From: Brachypodium distachyon
Taxonomy: Eukaryota > Streptophyta > Magnoliopsida > Poales > Poaceae
Assembly (NCBI RefSeq): GCF_000005505.3
Contig: NC_016134.3
Span: 434,001 to 498,000 of the forward strand
Direction: 5' to 3'
DNA: 64,000 bases
The translations under genes and the position numbers were made by a program. This document shows positions 1-9,625 of this stretch, in pieces (the first letter of the stretch is position 1; every line of letters starts with the position of its first letter). A model generated the notes under the pieces. The model worked only from the letters and a program-made list of their open reading frames with translations. It was not told where the DNA came from and made no database searches.

Positions 1-2623
1 ACCAAGTTACCTGTTCCATCAAGTTGTTTACAAATCAGGGAAAGTTCAGAAGATAATGGTAATCAATTATTCGAGAATCTCCTTTTTCTTTTGGGGAAAT
101 GCAACATTATAGCTAAGATAATATTTGTATGATTTAATCATGTTAATTCTAGGCTTACTTTTCTCATAGTTTATGATAGTGCATATTTCTTTCCATATGA
201 TATTTTGTGTTTTCCATCAACCGGTGAGTTCATCTCAAATAATGAGTTGGATCTACAGTTTCGTCTGCAAATTTATATTTTGCCTGCTTTCTTTGGAGTA
301 ACTTTATTTCATATGCTGACAGACTGGTGCGAAGAAGGCATATAGGAAGTTCAAAGATTTCAAGGACACCACTGTAGATCAAAGCTGCGGCGCGATTTCC
401 TACCGGTGTTGCCTTTGTGGAGCCTCATCAAATTCTTTTCAGTTGTTACCTACTGAATTTGGACAGAGCACAGAGAAAGCTGACCTGAATGATTCTAGCT
501 TGAACAAAGATGATGAGGTTTGCTTTACAATCTTGAATACATCGATTCTTTTACTGAATTCATCAGTAAGTCAATATACATAGCTTTATTTGTGGAACGA
601 TACACAGGAATGTGCAGCTGCTTTTGTATTTTTCAAAACTCGGTATGGAGCACTTGTTGCAGCAGAAGTACTTCAAACATCAAACCCTACGAAGTGGGTT
701 ACAGATCTAGCTCCAGAACCAGATGATGTGTATTGGTCAAACATTTGGCTTCCCTATAAGCAGCTTTGGATTCGCCGAATAGCTACCCTTCTAGGTTCTA
801 TTGTTTTTATGTTCGTATTTCTGTTACCGGTGACATTTATACAAGGTCTATCTCAGCTAGAGAAGTTGCAGCAGAAACTCCCTTTCCTAAAGGGGATATT
901 GAAGACGTAAGTACCTATTTTGTGCTGGAACTGGCCTGTCACTTTAAAGTTCATCTACATATCCACTGACTAGTAGTACTCTTTCATGTGCAGGAAATAC
1001 ATGAATGAACTAGTAACTGGATACCTTCCCAGTGTCATACTGCAAATATTTCTGTACACCGTTGCTCCGATAATGATACTATTTTCTACATTAGAGGGAC
1101 CTACATCTCACAGTGAAAGGAAGAGGAGTGCTTGCTGTAAAGTGATGTACTTCTTGATTTGGAATGTATTCTTTGTTAATGTTTTATCTGGTACTGTCAT
1201 AAACCAACTGGAATTTTTTTCAAGTCCAAAGGACATTCCCATCCAACTCGCTAGAGCTGTACCTGGGCAGGTAAATCTCAAGTTCTATGTTGTCTCGTGC
1301 GGCAGAAAGATTATTTTATTTTTGGAGAGATCAATAGTTTTAGGTTCACGAAGAAAATGCTTGTTGCATGTTGAAGTACACTATATTTGTCCTTTCTTAT
1401 ATTTTCTCCTAATATTTCACTTAATTTTTTAAATCTGTTTTCATTTCAGGCTACCTTCCTCATTACCTATGTTCTGACTTCAGGATGGGCCAGTTTATCA
1501 TCTGAACTTATGCAACTCTTTGGTCTGATATGGAACTTTATAAGGAAATATATTCTGAGAATGAAGGAAGATACAGAGTTCGTGCCCTCATTTCCCTATC
1601 ACACAGAAGTACCAAAAGTTATGTTGTTTGGACTCTTGGGCTTCACATGCTCTATACTGGCACCTTTGATCTTACCTTTTCTGCTAGTGTACTTCTTCCT
1701 TGGCTACGTCGTATACCGCAATCAGGTGAGAAACAAGTGTGTTATGCTAGGATGTCGATAACAGTTGCAATTATAGGTGAACATTGTCTAGCAGCTTACA
1801 CTGTTAAATACAATTGAAACTGGAAAAATCAAGTACATGTTCTTGTCAACAAATAGTTCATAAAATAATATTTCTTATTTACTAGGCATCAACTTATCTG
1901 TTGCACGTGCTAATAATCTGCCATTTGTATCTTTTTTTCAGCTGCTGAATGTATACCGCACGAGATATGACACAGGTGGTTTGTATTGGCCGATTGCGCA
2001 TAACACAGTGATATTCTCTCTCGTGCTCACACAGATCATCTGTCTCGGTGTATTTGGCCTCAAAGAATCACCAGTAGCTGCTGGCTTCACCATACCTCTT
2101 ATCATTCTCACTCTCTTATTCAACCAGTATTGCAGAAAGCGGCTTCTCCCATTATTCAAAACCTTTCCAGCACAGGTGGGTATTGCTTCCATAATAATCC
2201 ACTATAGTGATGAACCTGGAAACTAGAGAATAATCAAGAACTAGAGTTCACTCATGCTGACTCGCGAATTGTTCTCCCTGTTTTATTGATTGCCGTGTTC
2301 TGGTTGTTCAGGATTTAATCGACATGGACCGGGAAGACGAGCGGTCGGGAAGAATGGAACACATTCACCACCGGCTTCACTCCGCGTATTGCCAGTTCCC
2401 TGACACCGAAGACATACAGCTGGAGAAAATTACGACCGTCGGGAACGATGAGGACCGAGGTTGCGGCTCGGCTGAGTCCGCCGGCAAAGAAACCGGCGAG
2501 GAACAACAACCAAGAAGGGATCTGTCTCACCCAACACTGAAGGGGCTCCCCATTAGCCGTCTGCAGACTGCTGTGAGATCCATCACTTTCCTCATTAGAC
2601 TGCAGAAAAGAGGTCTATCCTAA
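1..2623 (+). CDS. OSCA/CSC1-like mechanosensitive cation channel, 3' part (5' end outside window)
   Basis: Seven exons can be read: 1-58, 323-517, 608-906, 994-1270, 1450-1725, 1942-2175 and 2312-2623, all joined by GT-AG introns with consistent phase. They give about 549 residues ending at TAA 2621-2623. OSCA/CSC1 (DUF221, TMEM63-related) proteins usually have 700-770 residues, so the first ~200, including the N-terminal membrane helices, lie upstream of the window. Visible parts are the end of the cytosolic loop (KVQKIMTGAKKAYRKF, then a short Cys cluster CCLCGAS), the pre-pore segment PEPDDVYWSNIWLP, and the multi-helix membrane core (FVFLLPVTFIQGLSQLE, PFLLVYFFLGYVVYRNQ). A polar ~100-residue tail follows. 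The family forms dimeric, stretch- or osmotically gated Ca2+-permeable channels in plasma or internal membranes. The Cys-rich loop suggests the RXW8/HYP1-like branch rather than OSCA1, but I cannot place it firmly. Confidence 0.93.
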
Positions 2624-3405
2624 TAGAGCATGGGATATCTAACTAACTGACTAGCTAAGTAACCGCTAACCCCTCTATAGAGTCTTGTTATGTAAATGTA
2701 CAGCAACATATATACAGTCAATACTGAGAAAAAAGAGTTAAGATAGCAACAAGCTCAGAGAGCATCATCAAGATGGAGCAATTTTGTCGTTTTGATCCGT
2801 TTGATGTCCGAGTTACTGAACTCCAGGACATTTTTGCTAGCAGTAGATTCAGGCCTTGCTCAGGCTTTTGCATTCCATTGGTTGATGCAGTCATCAGCAA
2901 TCTTGTTTGGAAAATCCATGTTCTGTTCTGCTCTGCTGAAATCATTAGCATGGCATTATTCGTGCCCTCTTACTTTAGCAAATGCAAACAGCCTCTTACT
3001 CTTGTTGGGTTGCTTCACAAATTTTTAATCAGCGGCATGAAAGTTATTGGTGGTCTGAGCTGTGATCGTACTGTAAAACATGCAAGAATCCATATTTGTA
3101 GGACCTGCTCAGCTAATCTGATCCATGGTTGTCAAGAAGCACGTGCCTCAATTTTTTATGCAGAACATTCGGAGAACACATTTTTTGGTTAATGGCTAAT
3201 CTGATCCATGACTGTTAGGAAATTAATCTAGAGTTGTAGGACGTCCACTACTTTGTTTGTTGGTCGTTGACATGACCAGAATTAGCAGCGGTCACCAAAC
3301 TTGGCGCCAAAATTAGCACCACGAGCTCTGTACATGAACACGCACAAGCTAAGAAGAAGAGCCCCTAATTAACCATCAATCCTAATCAACAGTCTTTGTT
3401 CAGCC
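2624..3405. other. Intergenic: channel-gene 3' flank and PR-1-like gene upstream region
   Basis: This AT-rich spacer should hold the 3' UTR of the channel gene and the upstream region of the PR-1-like gene. Open frames on both strands here (for example 2773-3192 +) have no recognisable domain and unremarkable composition. No clear TATA box was found close to 3406. Confidence 0.5.
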
Positions 3406-4767
3406 ATGCGAAGGTGTCGACGAGCGCTCCGGGCGGCGGCCATGGCGGCCGCCGTCGCCGTGCTGTGCCTGCTCATGGCCGGCGCCGCCCACGGCGACGA
3501 TCTGGGTTACGCGACGACGACGACGGCCACGGAGACGAAGCAGGAGCCGTCGTTGCATAGCCTGTTTAAGCACCTGCCGCTCTGGTCGCATCCGGGCTCC
3601 GGACATTGGAGTTATTCTTACAAGTACACATCATCGTCCTCCTCCAAGAAGCCCAGCGAGCCGGCGCCGGAGCAGCCGAGCGAGCCGGCAACGGAGACGA
3701 CGACCGAGCCAGCGCCGGAGACGTCGAAGCAGGCGGACGATTCCTACACACAAAAGCCAGAGCCGGCCACGCCGGAGCCGGAGACGCCGAGCGAGCCAGC
3801 ACCGGAGACGCCGACGGAGCCGGCGCCGGAGACGATGACGCCGGCGGACGACTTCTACACGAAAAAGCCAGAGCCAGAGCTGACGCCGGCCACGCCGGAG
3901 CCCGAGACGCCGGCGGCGGGCGGCTATAGCGGCGGTGGCGGCGGGAAGAGCTTGGACGATGACGGCGAGCCGACGGACGGGCTGAGCCCCAAGGCCATCG
4001 CCAACATCCTCAAGGAGCACAACGTGTTCCGCGCCAAGGAGCACGTGCCCCCGCTCAAGTAAGCAAAGCAACCCATCTCGATCCCCTTTTCTCCCGGCCG
4101 CCGGAGCCGGAGAATCCGACAACTCCGTCGACAAATTCACCCCAACCAACCAATCCAATCGATTTCCCGTCCACCGGAGCCGGAGAAGACGACAACTCCG
4201 ACGACAAATTCACCCGAACCAATCAATCCAATCACTTTCCCGGCCGCCGGAGCCGGAGAAGACGACAATCCGGCGAGAAATTCACCCTAACCAACCAATC
4301 CAATCACTTTTCCGGCCGCCAGAGCCGGAGACGAAGACATCTCCGGCGACAAATCCACACCAAATAAATCCCCCAACCAACCAAATCTCGAAATTGAAAT
4401 CTGAAAATTGGGAAATTGCAGGTGGAACGCGACGGTGGCGGGGTACGCGCAGAAGTACGCGAACGAGCGGAAGGGTGACTGCGCGCTGGAGCACTCGACG
4501 GGGCCGTACGGGGAGAACCTGATGTACGGTCAGGGGAAGGCGTGGACGTGGCGGCACACGGTGGACGAGTGGAGCGAGGAGAAGCGGAGCTACCACTACG
4601 GCTCCAACACCTGCGACAGCGGCAAGATGTGCGGCCACTACACCGCCGTCGTCTGGAAGCACACCACCGACGTCGGCTGCGGCCGGGTCACCTGCACCAG
4701 CGGCGACACCCTCATGGTCTGCAGCTACTACCCGCCCGGCAACTACGTCGGCGAGAAGCCATACTAG
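3406..4767 (+). CDS. PR-1-like CAP-domain secreted protein with Pro/Glu/Thr-rich N-terminal extension
   Basis: Two exons, 3406-4058 and 4422-4767, encode 332 residues. The splice completes a Lys codon and joins VPPLK to WNATVAGYAQKYANER, the expected CAP-family sequence. Residues 1-30 form a signal peptide ending near GAAHG. Residues ~80-180 are low complexity, with repeated PEPETP and EPAPET motifs and two copies of a DDFYTKKPEPE-like block. The CAP domain covers ~193-332 and shows GPYGENLMYG, the CAP1 signature GHYTAVVW, paired Cys residues and the CAP2 signature YYPPGNYVGEKPY. Typical PR-1 proteins have ~160-180 residues, so the extension doubles the length. It looks like a cell-wall (extensin- or PELPK-like) spacer. 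The protein should be secreted to the apoplast; CAP proteins bind sterols and some release CAPE peptides, but the usual CNYxPxGN form is changed to CSYYPPGN. The intron is itself a tandem repeat. Confidence 0.92.
4101..4385 (+). repeat. 73-bp minisatellite filling the PR-1-like gene intron
   Basis: The anchor CCGGAGCCGGAG (CCAGAG in the last copy) recurs at 4101, 4174, 4247 and 4319, giving spacings of 73, 73 and 72 bp. Each unit continues with a GACGACAA(CTCCG) stretch and a CCAACCAATCCAATC stretch. The four copies occupy nearly all of the 363-bp intron (4059-4421). Read in one frame, copies 1 and 2 give Pro/Glu/Thr-rich peptides such as PEPEKTTTPTTNSPEP, similar in composition to the preceding exon. 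Confidence 0.9.
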
Positions 4768-5017
4768 AAACTATTCATTAATTCTTTGTTTCATTGGTTT
4801 CCCCATCGTCCAAGATCTCGCCGGAGAAGAAGCTTGTAACTGTATGATGATGATGATCAAGCCAAGCATGTTCGTGTAAACCAAAAGTGCAATTCTTTCA
4901 TGGGCCGTTGATCGAAGTGCAATTGACTACTCTAGAGAACATCATTCAGGCCTGTTCTGAATGTTGATCTTTTTCTGGATAGCTGCTATTTAGTTCAAGC
5001 CTGGTCTCCAAACCCGG

Positions 5018-5815
5018 CCCATCAAGGTTTTGACCGGTTGGGCTCTTTCGAACCGTCCGACACTCACACCCGCATCTACCACACGAAAAATCCTTGCCAG
5101 CTCATTGATAGGAAACTTCTATATGCAACAGCACTGCTAGCCGTCCATCACCAACCCCACCGGGGCCGATGGGCCAGCCTGAACCGAAAATACGGGCCGT
5201 GTCCAAATCCCAGCCCATCAAGGCGCCTACTTGATATGAAACTCTTCTATATGTGAAAGACACAACGCGTCCACCACCAACCCTACCGGGGCCCGATGGG
5301 CCGACCTGAATCGGAAACACAAGCAAATCTGGTTTTGACCGGGTAGACTCTTCGAACATTGGATCATACTCACACTCGCATTGTACCGCACGACAAACCC
5401 TAGCCGTCTCCTTGATAGGAAACTTCTATACGTGGCGTTACAGCAGGTCCGCCACCAACCCCATCGGGGCCAGCTAGAACCAAAAACACGATCCATATCC
5501 AAGCGGGGCCCATCGAGGTTTTGACTAGGTAGACTCTTCGAACCATCGGATCATACTCATCCTTTCATCGTACCACACGACAAACCCTAGTCGCCTCCTT
5601 AATTATTTTTTAGCGAAGCCGCCTCCTTAATAGGAAACCCTTCTATATCTGATGGCGCAACACGTCCACCACCAACCCCACGGGGGCCCGATGGGCCAAC
5701 CAAAAACACAAGCCATTTCCAAACGTGGCCCATCAAGGTTTCACCCAGTTAGACTCTCCGAACCGTCGGATACATACTCACACTCGCATCGTACGACACC
5801 GAAAAAAACCCTAGC
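5018..5815 (+). repeat. Tandem array of ~200-bp units in the GRP gene promoter
   Basis: The sequence CCCATC(A/G)AGG starts units at 5018, 5214, 5509 and 5729. A further unit starting near 5331 has lost that motif, giving about 4.5 copies with internal deletions. Shared blocks in each unit include GACTCTTCGAACC, ATCATACTCACACTCGCAT, CACGACAAACCCTAGCCG, TTGATAGGAAACTTCTATA, CCACCACCAACCCC and GGGGCCCGATGGGCC. Units therefore carry both GGCCCA/TGGGCC (site II-like) and AAACCCTA (telo-box) promoter motifs. The last telo-box, AAAACCCTAGCCG, lies about 80 bp before the TATA box of the RNA-binding protein gene. No coding capacity is apparent. Confidence 0.88.
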
Positions 5816-5887
5816 CGCCGCCCCGCCCCGGAGGAAGCTTCGGCCTCTGGCGGCACGGACTTCCCCCCACCAACCGCACCAGGACCC

Positions 5888-5895
5888 TATAAATA
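5888..5895 (+). promoter_or_regulatory. TATA box of the GRP gene
   Basis: The sequence TATAAATA sits 114 bp before the ATG at 6009, just downstream of the repeat array with telo-box and site II motifs. Transcription would be expected to start near 5920, leaving a short leader. Confidence 0.7.
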
Positions 5896-6008
5896 AGAGG
5901 CCAGGGTTGACGACCAAATACCCATCATCAGTTCTCATTGTCTTCTCCCGGTTCGTGCTCGTAGAACTAGTGTAGCAAAGGGTTTTAGCTAGTCTCGAGG
6001 AAGGAAGC

Positions 6009-6436
6009 ATGGAGGAGTATCGGTGCTTCGTGGGCGGGCTGGCCTGGGTCACCGACGACCAGAGCCTCGAGAACGCCTTCCGCTCCTTCGGGGAGATCCT
6101 CGACGCCAAGGTGAGTTGCTAGATGATCCTATCCATCCCAGCTTAGCTTTGTTCAGTTTCATTCATGTGCTAGCTAGCTAGATCTGCGAGGAATGAATCA
6201 TGGATGGTGAATTTGATTGTGTGTTGCAGGTGATCCCGGACAGGGAGACTGGGAGGTCCCGCGGGTTCGGCTTCGTGACCTTCACCACTGAGCAGGCTAT
6301 GCAGAACGCCATCAACGCCATGAACGGCAAGGACATCGACGGCCGCACTATCTCTGTCAACATGGCCCAGGCCCGCAACAACCGCGGCGGCGGTGGCTAC
6401 GGCGCCTCCGGCTCCGGCAGCCAGTGGAGGAACTGA
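6009..6436 (+). CDS. Small glycine-rich RNA-binding protein (GRP), single RRM with short Gly tail
   Basis: Two exons, 6009-6110 and 6230-6436, encode 102 residues. The protein is almost entirely one RNA-recognition motif. RNP2 is CFVGGL near residue 5 and RNP1 is RGFGFVTF near residue 45, with the expected aromatic residues for RNA stacking. The intron falls between FGEILDAK and VIPDRETG, as in plant GRP7/GRP8-type genes. These proteins act in nucleus and cytoplasm as RNA chaperones in cold, circadian and stress responses. The usual ~70-residue Gly/Tyr/Arg-rich tail is cut to about 18 residues ([12 protein letters not shown] then SQWRN), yet it keeps the family C-terminus QWRN found in the second GRP gene at the right edge of this window. 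It could be a functional short paralogue; RNA binding should be intact while tail-driven self-association is probably weak. Confidence 0.93.
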
Positions 6437-6615
6437 GCTGCCAGTCGTCTCGTGCTCGTCTTCGATTTATGAATCTTCTCATCAATGTATCCCCGAGTTA
6501 TCATCGTTTCGTCTCGTAGTTCGTGTCCGTGTCTGGTTAAAATTTAGCGCCGAGAAGGAAAAATCTATCAAGTGTTATCGTCGTCGTCGGGGGAAAAACC
6601 TCGTCGCCGGTATGA

Positions 6616-6621
6616 AATAAA
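6616..6621 (+). terminator. Polyadenylation signal of the GRP gene
   Basis: AATAAA lies 180 bp after the GRP stop codon in an AT-rich stretch, the usual place for a plant near-upstream element. Confidence 0.55.
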
Positions 6622-7279
6622 GTGAGAAGAAAATTTTAGTTTGTGTCGAATTGGTTTGCTAGCTCTGGTTGAATTTGATTCTTTCTGGTTTCTGAAGTGT
6701 CATCAAGCTGTAAACAGATTGCTAACACCGTTTTACTTGCAATCATGGTTGTGTGTGTCACTGAAAGGAATTTCACCGTTTCGAAAAAAAAAGTGCTGCA
6801 AACCTGTTCTGCAAGCATACAGAATGGAAAACAGTTCAATGTGTCTTGTATAGCGTCACGCACACAGAAACTTGTATTGCGAATTGAACAAAATCATTCA
6901 TGGCAAATAGCATCATCTATGATTCAGTTGCCTGCGCGTAGCATTCGTTCTGGATCAAGATGGCATTCATTGATGACACAGATTCGACATCCAGCAAGAC
7001 AACTCACGTCACAATCTTATTCGGTCGTATTTCCATATCGAGATTCAATTGGCTGGCCATTTTTGGAAAATAATAATAATCGAAAACAACGGCTTAAAAG
7101 TCCAGCTGTTTTCAGAGGATTGGAATCACGACATTTGGAAGGATTGTATCTGGCACCAAACAGACCCATAGATGCGAGACAGCGAGAGGGGACATCCTGG
7201 ACCAGCTAGTCGAAGCCCTAGAGTAGGCACTGTAGCAGAGCTGTTTTAATTAGCTTATGTAGTTAAAAACCGTCAACCA
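6622..7279. other. Spacer between GRP and tRNA-Thr genes
   Basis: No gene recognised. An open frame at 6697-7209 (+) has no known domain and no codon bias like that of nearby genes. The stretch includes ordinary AT-rich sequence and the tRNA 5' flank. Confidence 0.4.
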
Positions 7280-7353
7280 GCTTTCATAGCTCAGTTGGTT
7301 AGAGCACCCGTTTAGTAAGCGGGAGGTCTTGAGTTCAACTCTCAATGAAAGCA
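7280..7353 (+). tRNA. tRNA-Thr (anticodon AGT)
   Basis: A complete 74-nt intronless cloverleaf. The acceptor stem GCTTTCA pairs with TGAAAGC, followed by discriminator A at 7353. The D arm contains GCTCAGTTGGTTAGAGC. The anticodon stem CCCGT/GCGGG encloses loop TTAGTAA with anticodon AGT (reads ACU/ACC after A-to-I editing). The T arm contains GAGTTCAACTC. The internal A and B box promoters are therefore present. It is a nuclear-type tRNA, not a plastid insertion, judging by its isolation and its match to eukaryotic tRNA-Thr consensus as I remember it. Confidence 0.96.
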
Positions 7354-7368
7354 GATTTTGAATTATTA

Positions 7369-7373
7369 TTTTT
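7369..7373 (+). terminator. RNA polymerase III T-run terminator
   Basis: TTTTT lies 16 nt after the tRNA 3' end, a suitable pol III stop for the tRNA-Thr gene. Confidence 0.75.
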
Positions 7374-9625
7374 CTCACTCATGTCTGTCTTTTTTTTTTG
7401 TCTGCACAACATAGCCACTTGGCTTGAGCTCCTTAATTGCCACAATTGTATTTATTCACCGTCTTTGCAAGCCCCGCAGGCCGCAGCGACACCAACCTTG
7501 TGAACAAGAGCAACTGGTTGCTCAAAAGGCAAGGCTAATTAAGGCAGTCGCATTGCATCCACCAGGACAGTTAAACAGATGCTTGCAATTGCATTGACCA
7601 AAGGAATTGGGTTTGGCTTTCCTGGGGAATCTTGTTTTCTCTTGGATGGAGGAAACTGGGATCTTACTACAAGGAACACAAGATTCTGACGCCACTTCCA
7701 GGTTAATTTTGACATTGGCTCATTGCTCATACTTTCTGTATGATTGATGCTCAGTTCAGGTGCATTTAGCTGTTACCTTGTCGGCATCTTAATTGCCAGA
7801 CCTTCAGCTGCATTGAGACTTACGGTAAAGCATCAAACGTACGAGCCTGGTCCTCTGTCCTTCAGAAGTTTGAATATTTAACAATTAACATGAACTTGCA
7901 ACCTCCAAATGACAAGAGTTTTGTCGAGCTGATATTTATTCAGAGCTTAAAGAAAAAGAACATGGCGAGGTTACAGTTACACCACCATGGATGGCCACCA
8001 AATTTGCAAGGATCAAAGTATAGTACTCAGCTACATACTACTGCTACCTCCCACGATTAAGCCCACTATTAAACAGTGGATCCTGTCGTTGCATGCACTA
8101 TGTACGGTTAACAAGAGACAAAGAGTATCATCAGACCAAACCTACAAATGTGCTTGCAAATAACGATATCTTAGCTTTCATCTTTCTAACAAAAGCTTTT
8201 GCTGCTGCATTTTGAGTGCTTTGTGTGTGGTGGAAAAAAGGCCCCTTTAATTAATTGATTCCCAATGGTTTTTTTTTCAAATGTATTTCTCATATGTTGA
8301 AGTACATATAATCCCAGCCCTAAAGAGATCAATTCAAGGTTATTGTTAAATGTTAATTACAACACACACTGACAAGCCAGTGACTAGGATGCATGGTTGA
8401 CGGAGTAAACATCCATTGCACTCGTGCAATTAACTAATCATTTCTGATCATGCAAACATTGGCATATTGCTAATGTACTCAAAGCCACGTCACTCTCTGG
8501 CTGGGGCCCCACAAACAGAATCCAATCTAACTTTTCGAGTGGAAATATGTACGCTCTACTTGCAGCCAAAAAAAACTTGGAATTTCTTTTTGGGTAAAGA
8601 AGGGCCAAAAGGTTGTGGCTGTCGATCAGATGCTGCCGAGAGGTGACTGTTATTCTGTTACGTTTCCAACACACATTGTATAGTGGTCCGATGGCCAATT
8701 TAATCTCATAACTGCAATCTGGATAGCTACATAATTTTTACAGGAGGATTTTCTTTGCACTAAATTGCCCATGAAAAACTTCAATTGATTTTTTTAGAAT
8801 AACTTCAATTGATTGACACTAGCTAATTAACCTCTTCGAAAGATTTATACTACCTTTCTCCTATGAGCAATCAAACATCTTTTTGACCAGGAAGGGTTAA
8901 TATTCAAGATGTCCTGACATCGCAATCTTATGTTTTCATGTTCATCCGTTCTGTAAAGGAGTTCCTTAATTAACCGGGTCAATTTACGTTTCGTATATAT
9001 GAGTCAATGATATGTGTGTCATAGTCAAGAGCTAGCCTGGACATACATATATATTTCACCTTGTAAGAGGAGCAAATATATAAGGGTTGAACTCAGACCT
9101 ATCTCTTTGTCATCTACTATTCTCTATTCCTTGATGCCATATATCACTGTCAACCAAAACAGAAAGCTCAGTGAGTGTGAGCTAGAGAGGGAGAGAACAA
9201 AAGGTTGCATCCAAAAAGAAAGGAACAATTTAAAGTGGGAATGCACTAACATTGCATATATACAATCATCAAAATGTATATGCATGATAGGTTCATAGAG
9301 CTCCTCCATCCATTCAGAGCATCATATTCTGCTTAAACACCAAGCAGCCTAGCTAGCCTAGTGTACATATACACTAGTGATGGTCAGGAAAACGACCCAA
9401 TATATAAAGCTAGCTACTCTACCAGACTATATATTTCATTCCGGTAGTGCAGGATGGAACAATCTTTGCAACAGTTAACCTGCATTGATCCTTGATTAAC
9501 TAATAATCTCTCTATATGCTTGGGTAGTAATTTTTGCCTAATTAATTGGTGCTCACTCTCAAGTCTTAATTAATTGATCACTTGCTGGTCTACCATACTA
9601 TGCTGGTTAATTAACTGAAGTGGGA
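7374..9625. other. Intergenic: downstream of tRNA-Thr and of the CEPR1-like kinase
   Basis: About 2.2 kb of AT-rich DNA with TTAATTAA-rich patches. The part next to 9626 should include the 3' UTR of the minus-strand receptor kinase. I see no gene, no clear MITE and no tandem array here. Confidence 0.4.

Noticed and set aside
2773..3192. 139-codon open frame after the channel gene
   Set aside because: No recognisable domain, overlaps open frames in other phases, and lies where the 3' UTR is expected.
3631..4158. Long minus-strand Arg/Leu-rich open frame over the PR-1-like exon
   Set aside because: Mirror of GC-rich repeat coding sequence on the other strand; low complexity only.
6697..7209. 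170-codon open frame before the tRNA gene
   Set aside because: No domain and AT-rich random-like composition.
7280..7353. Possibility that the tRNA is a plastid DNA insertion
   Set aside because: No plastid flanks; the AGT anticodon and sequence fit nuclear tRNA-Thr.
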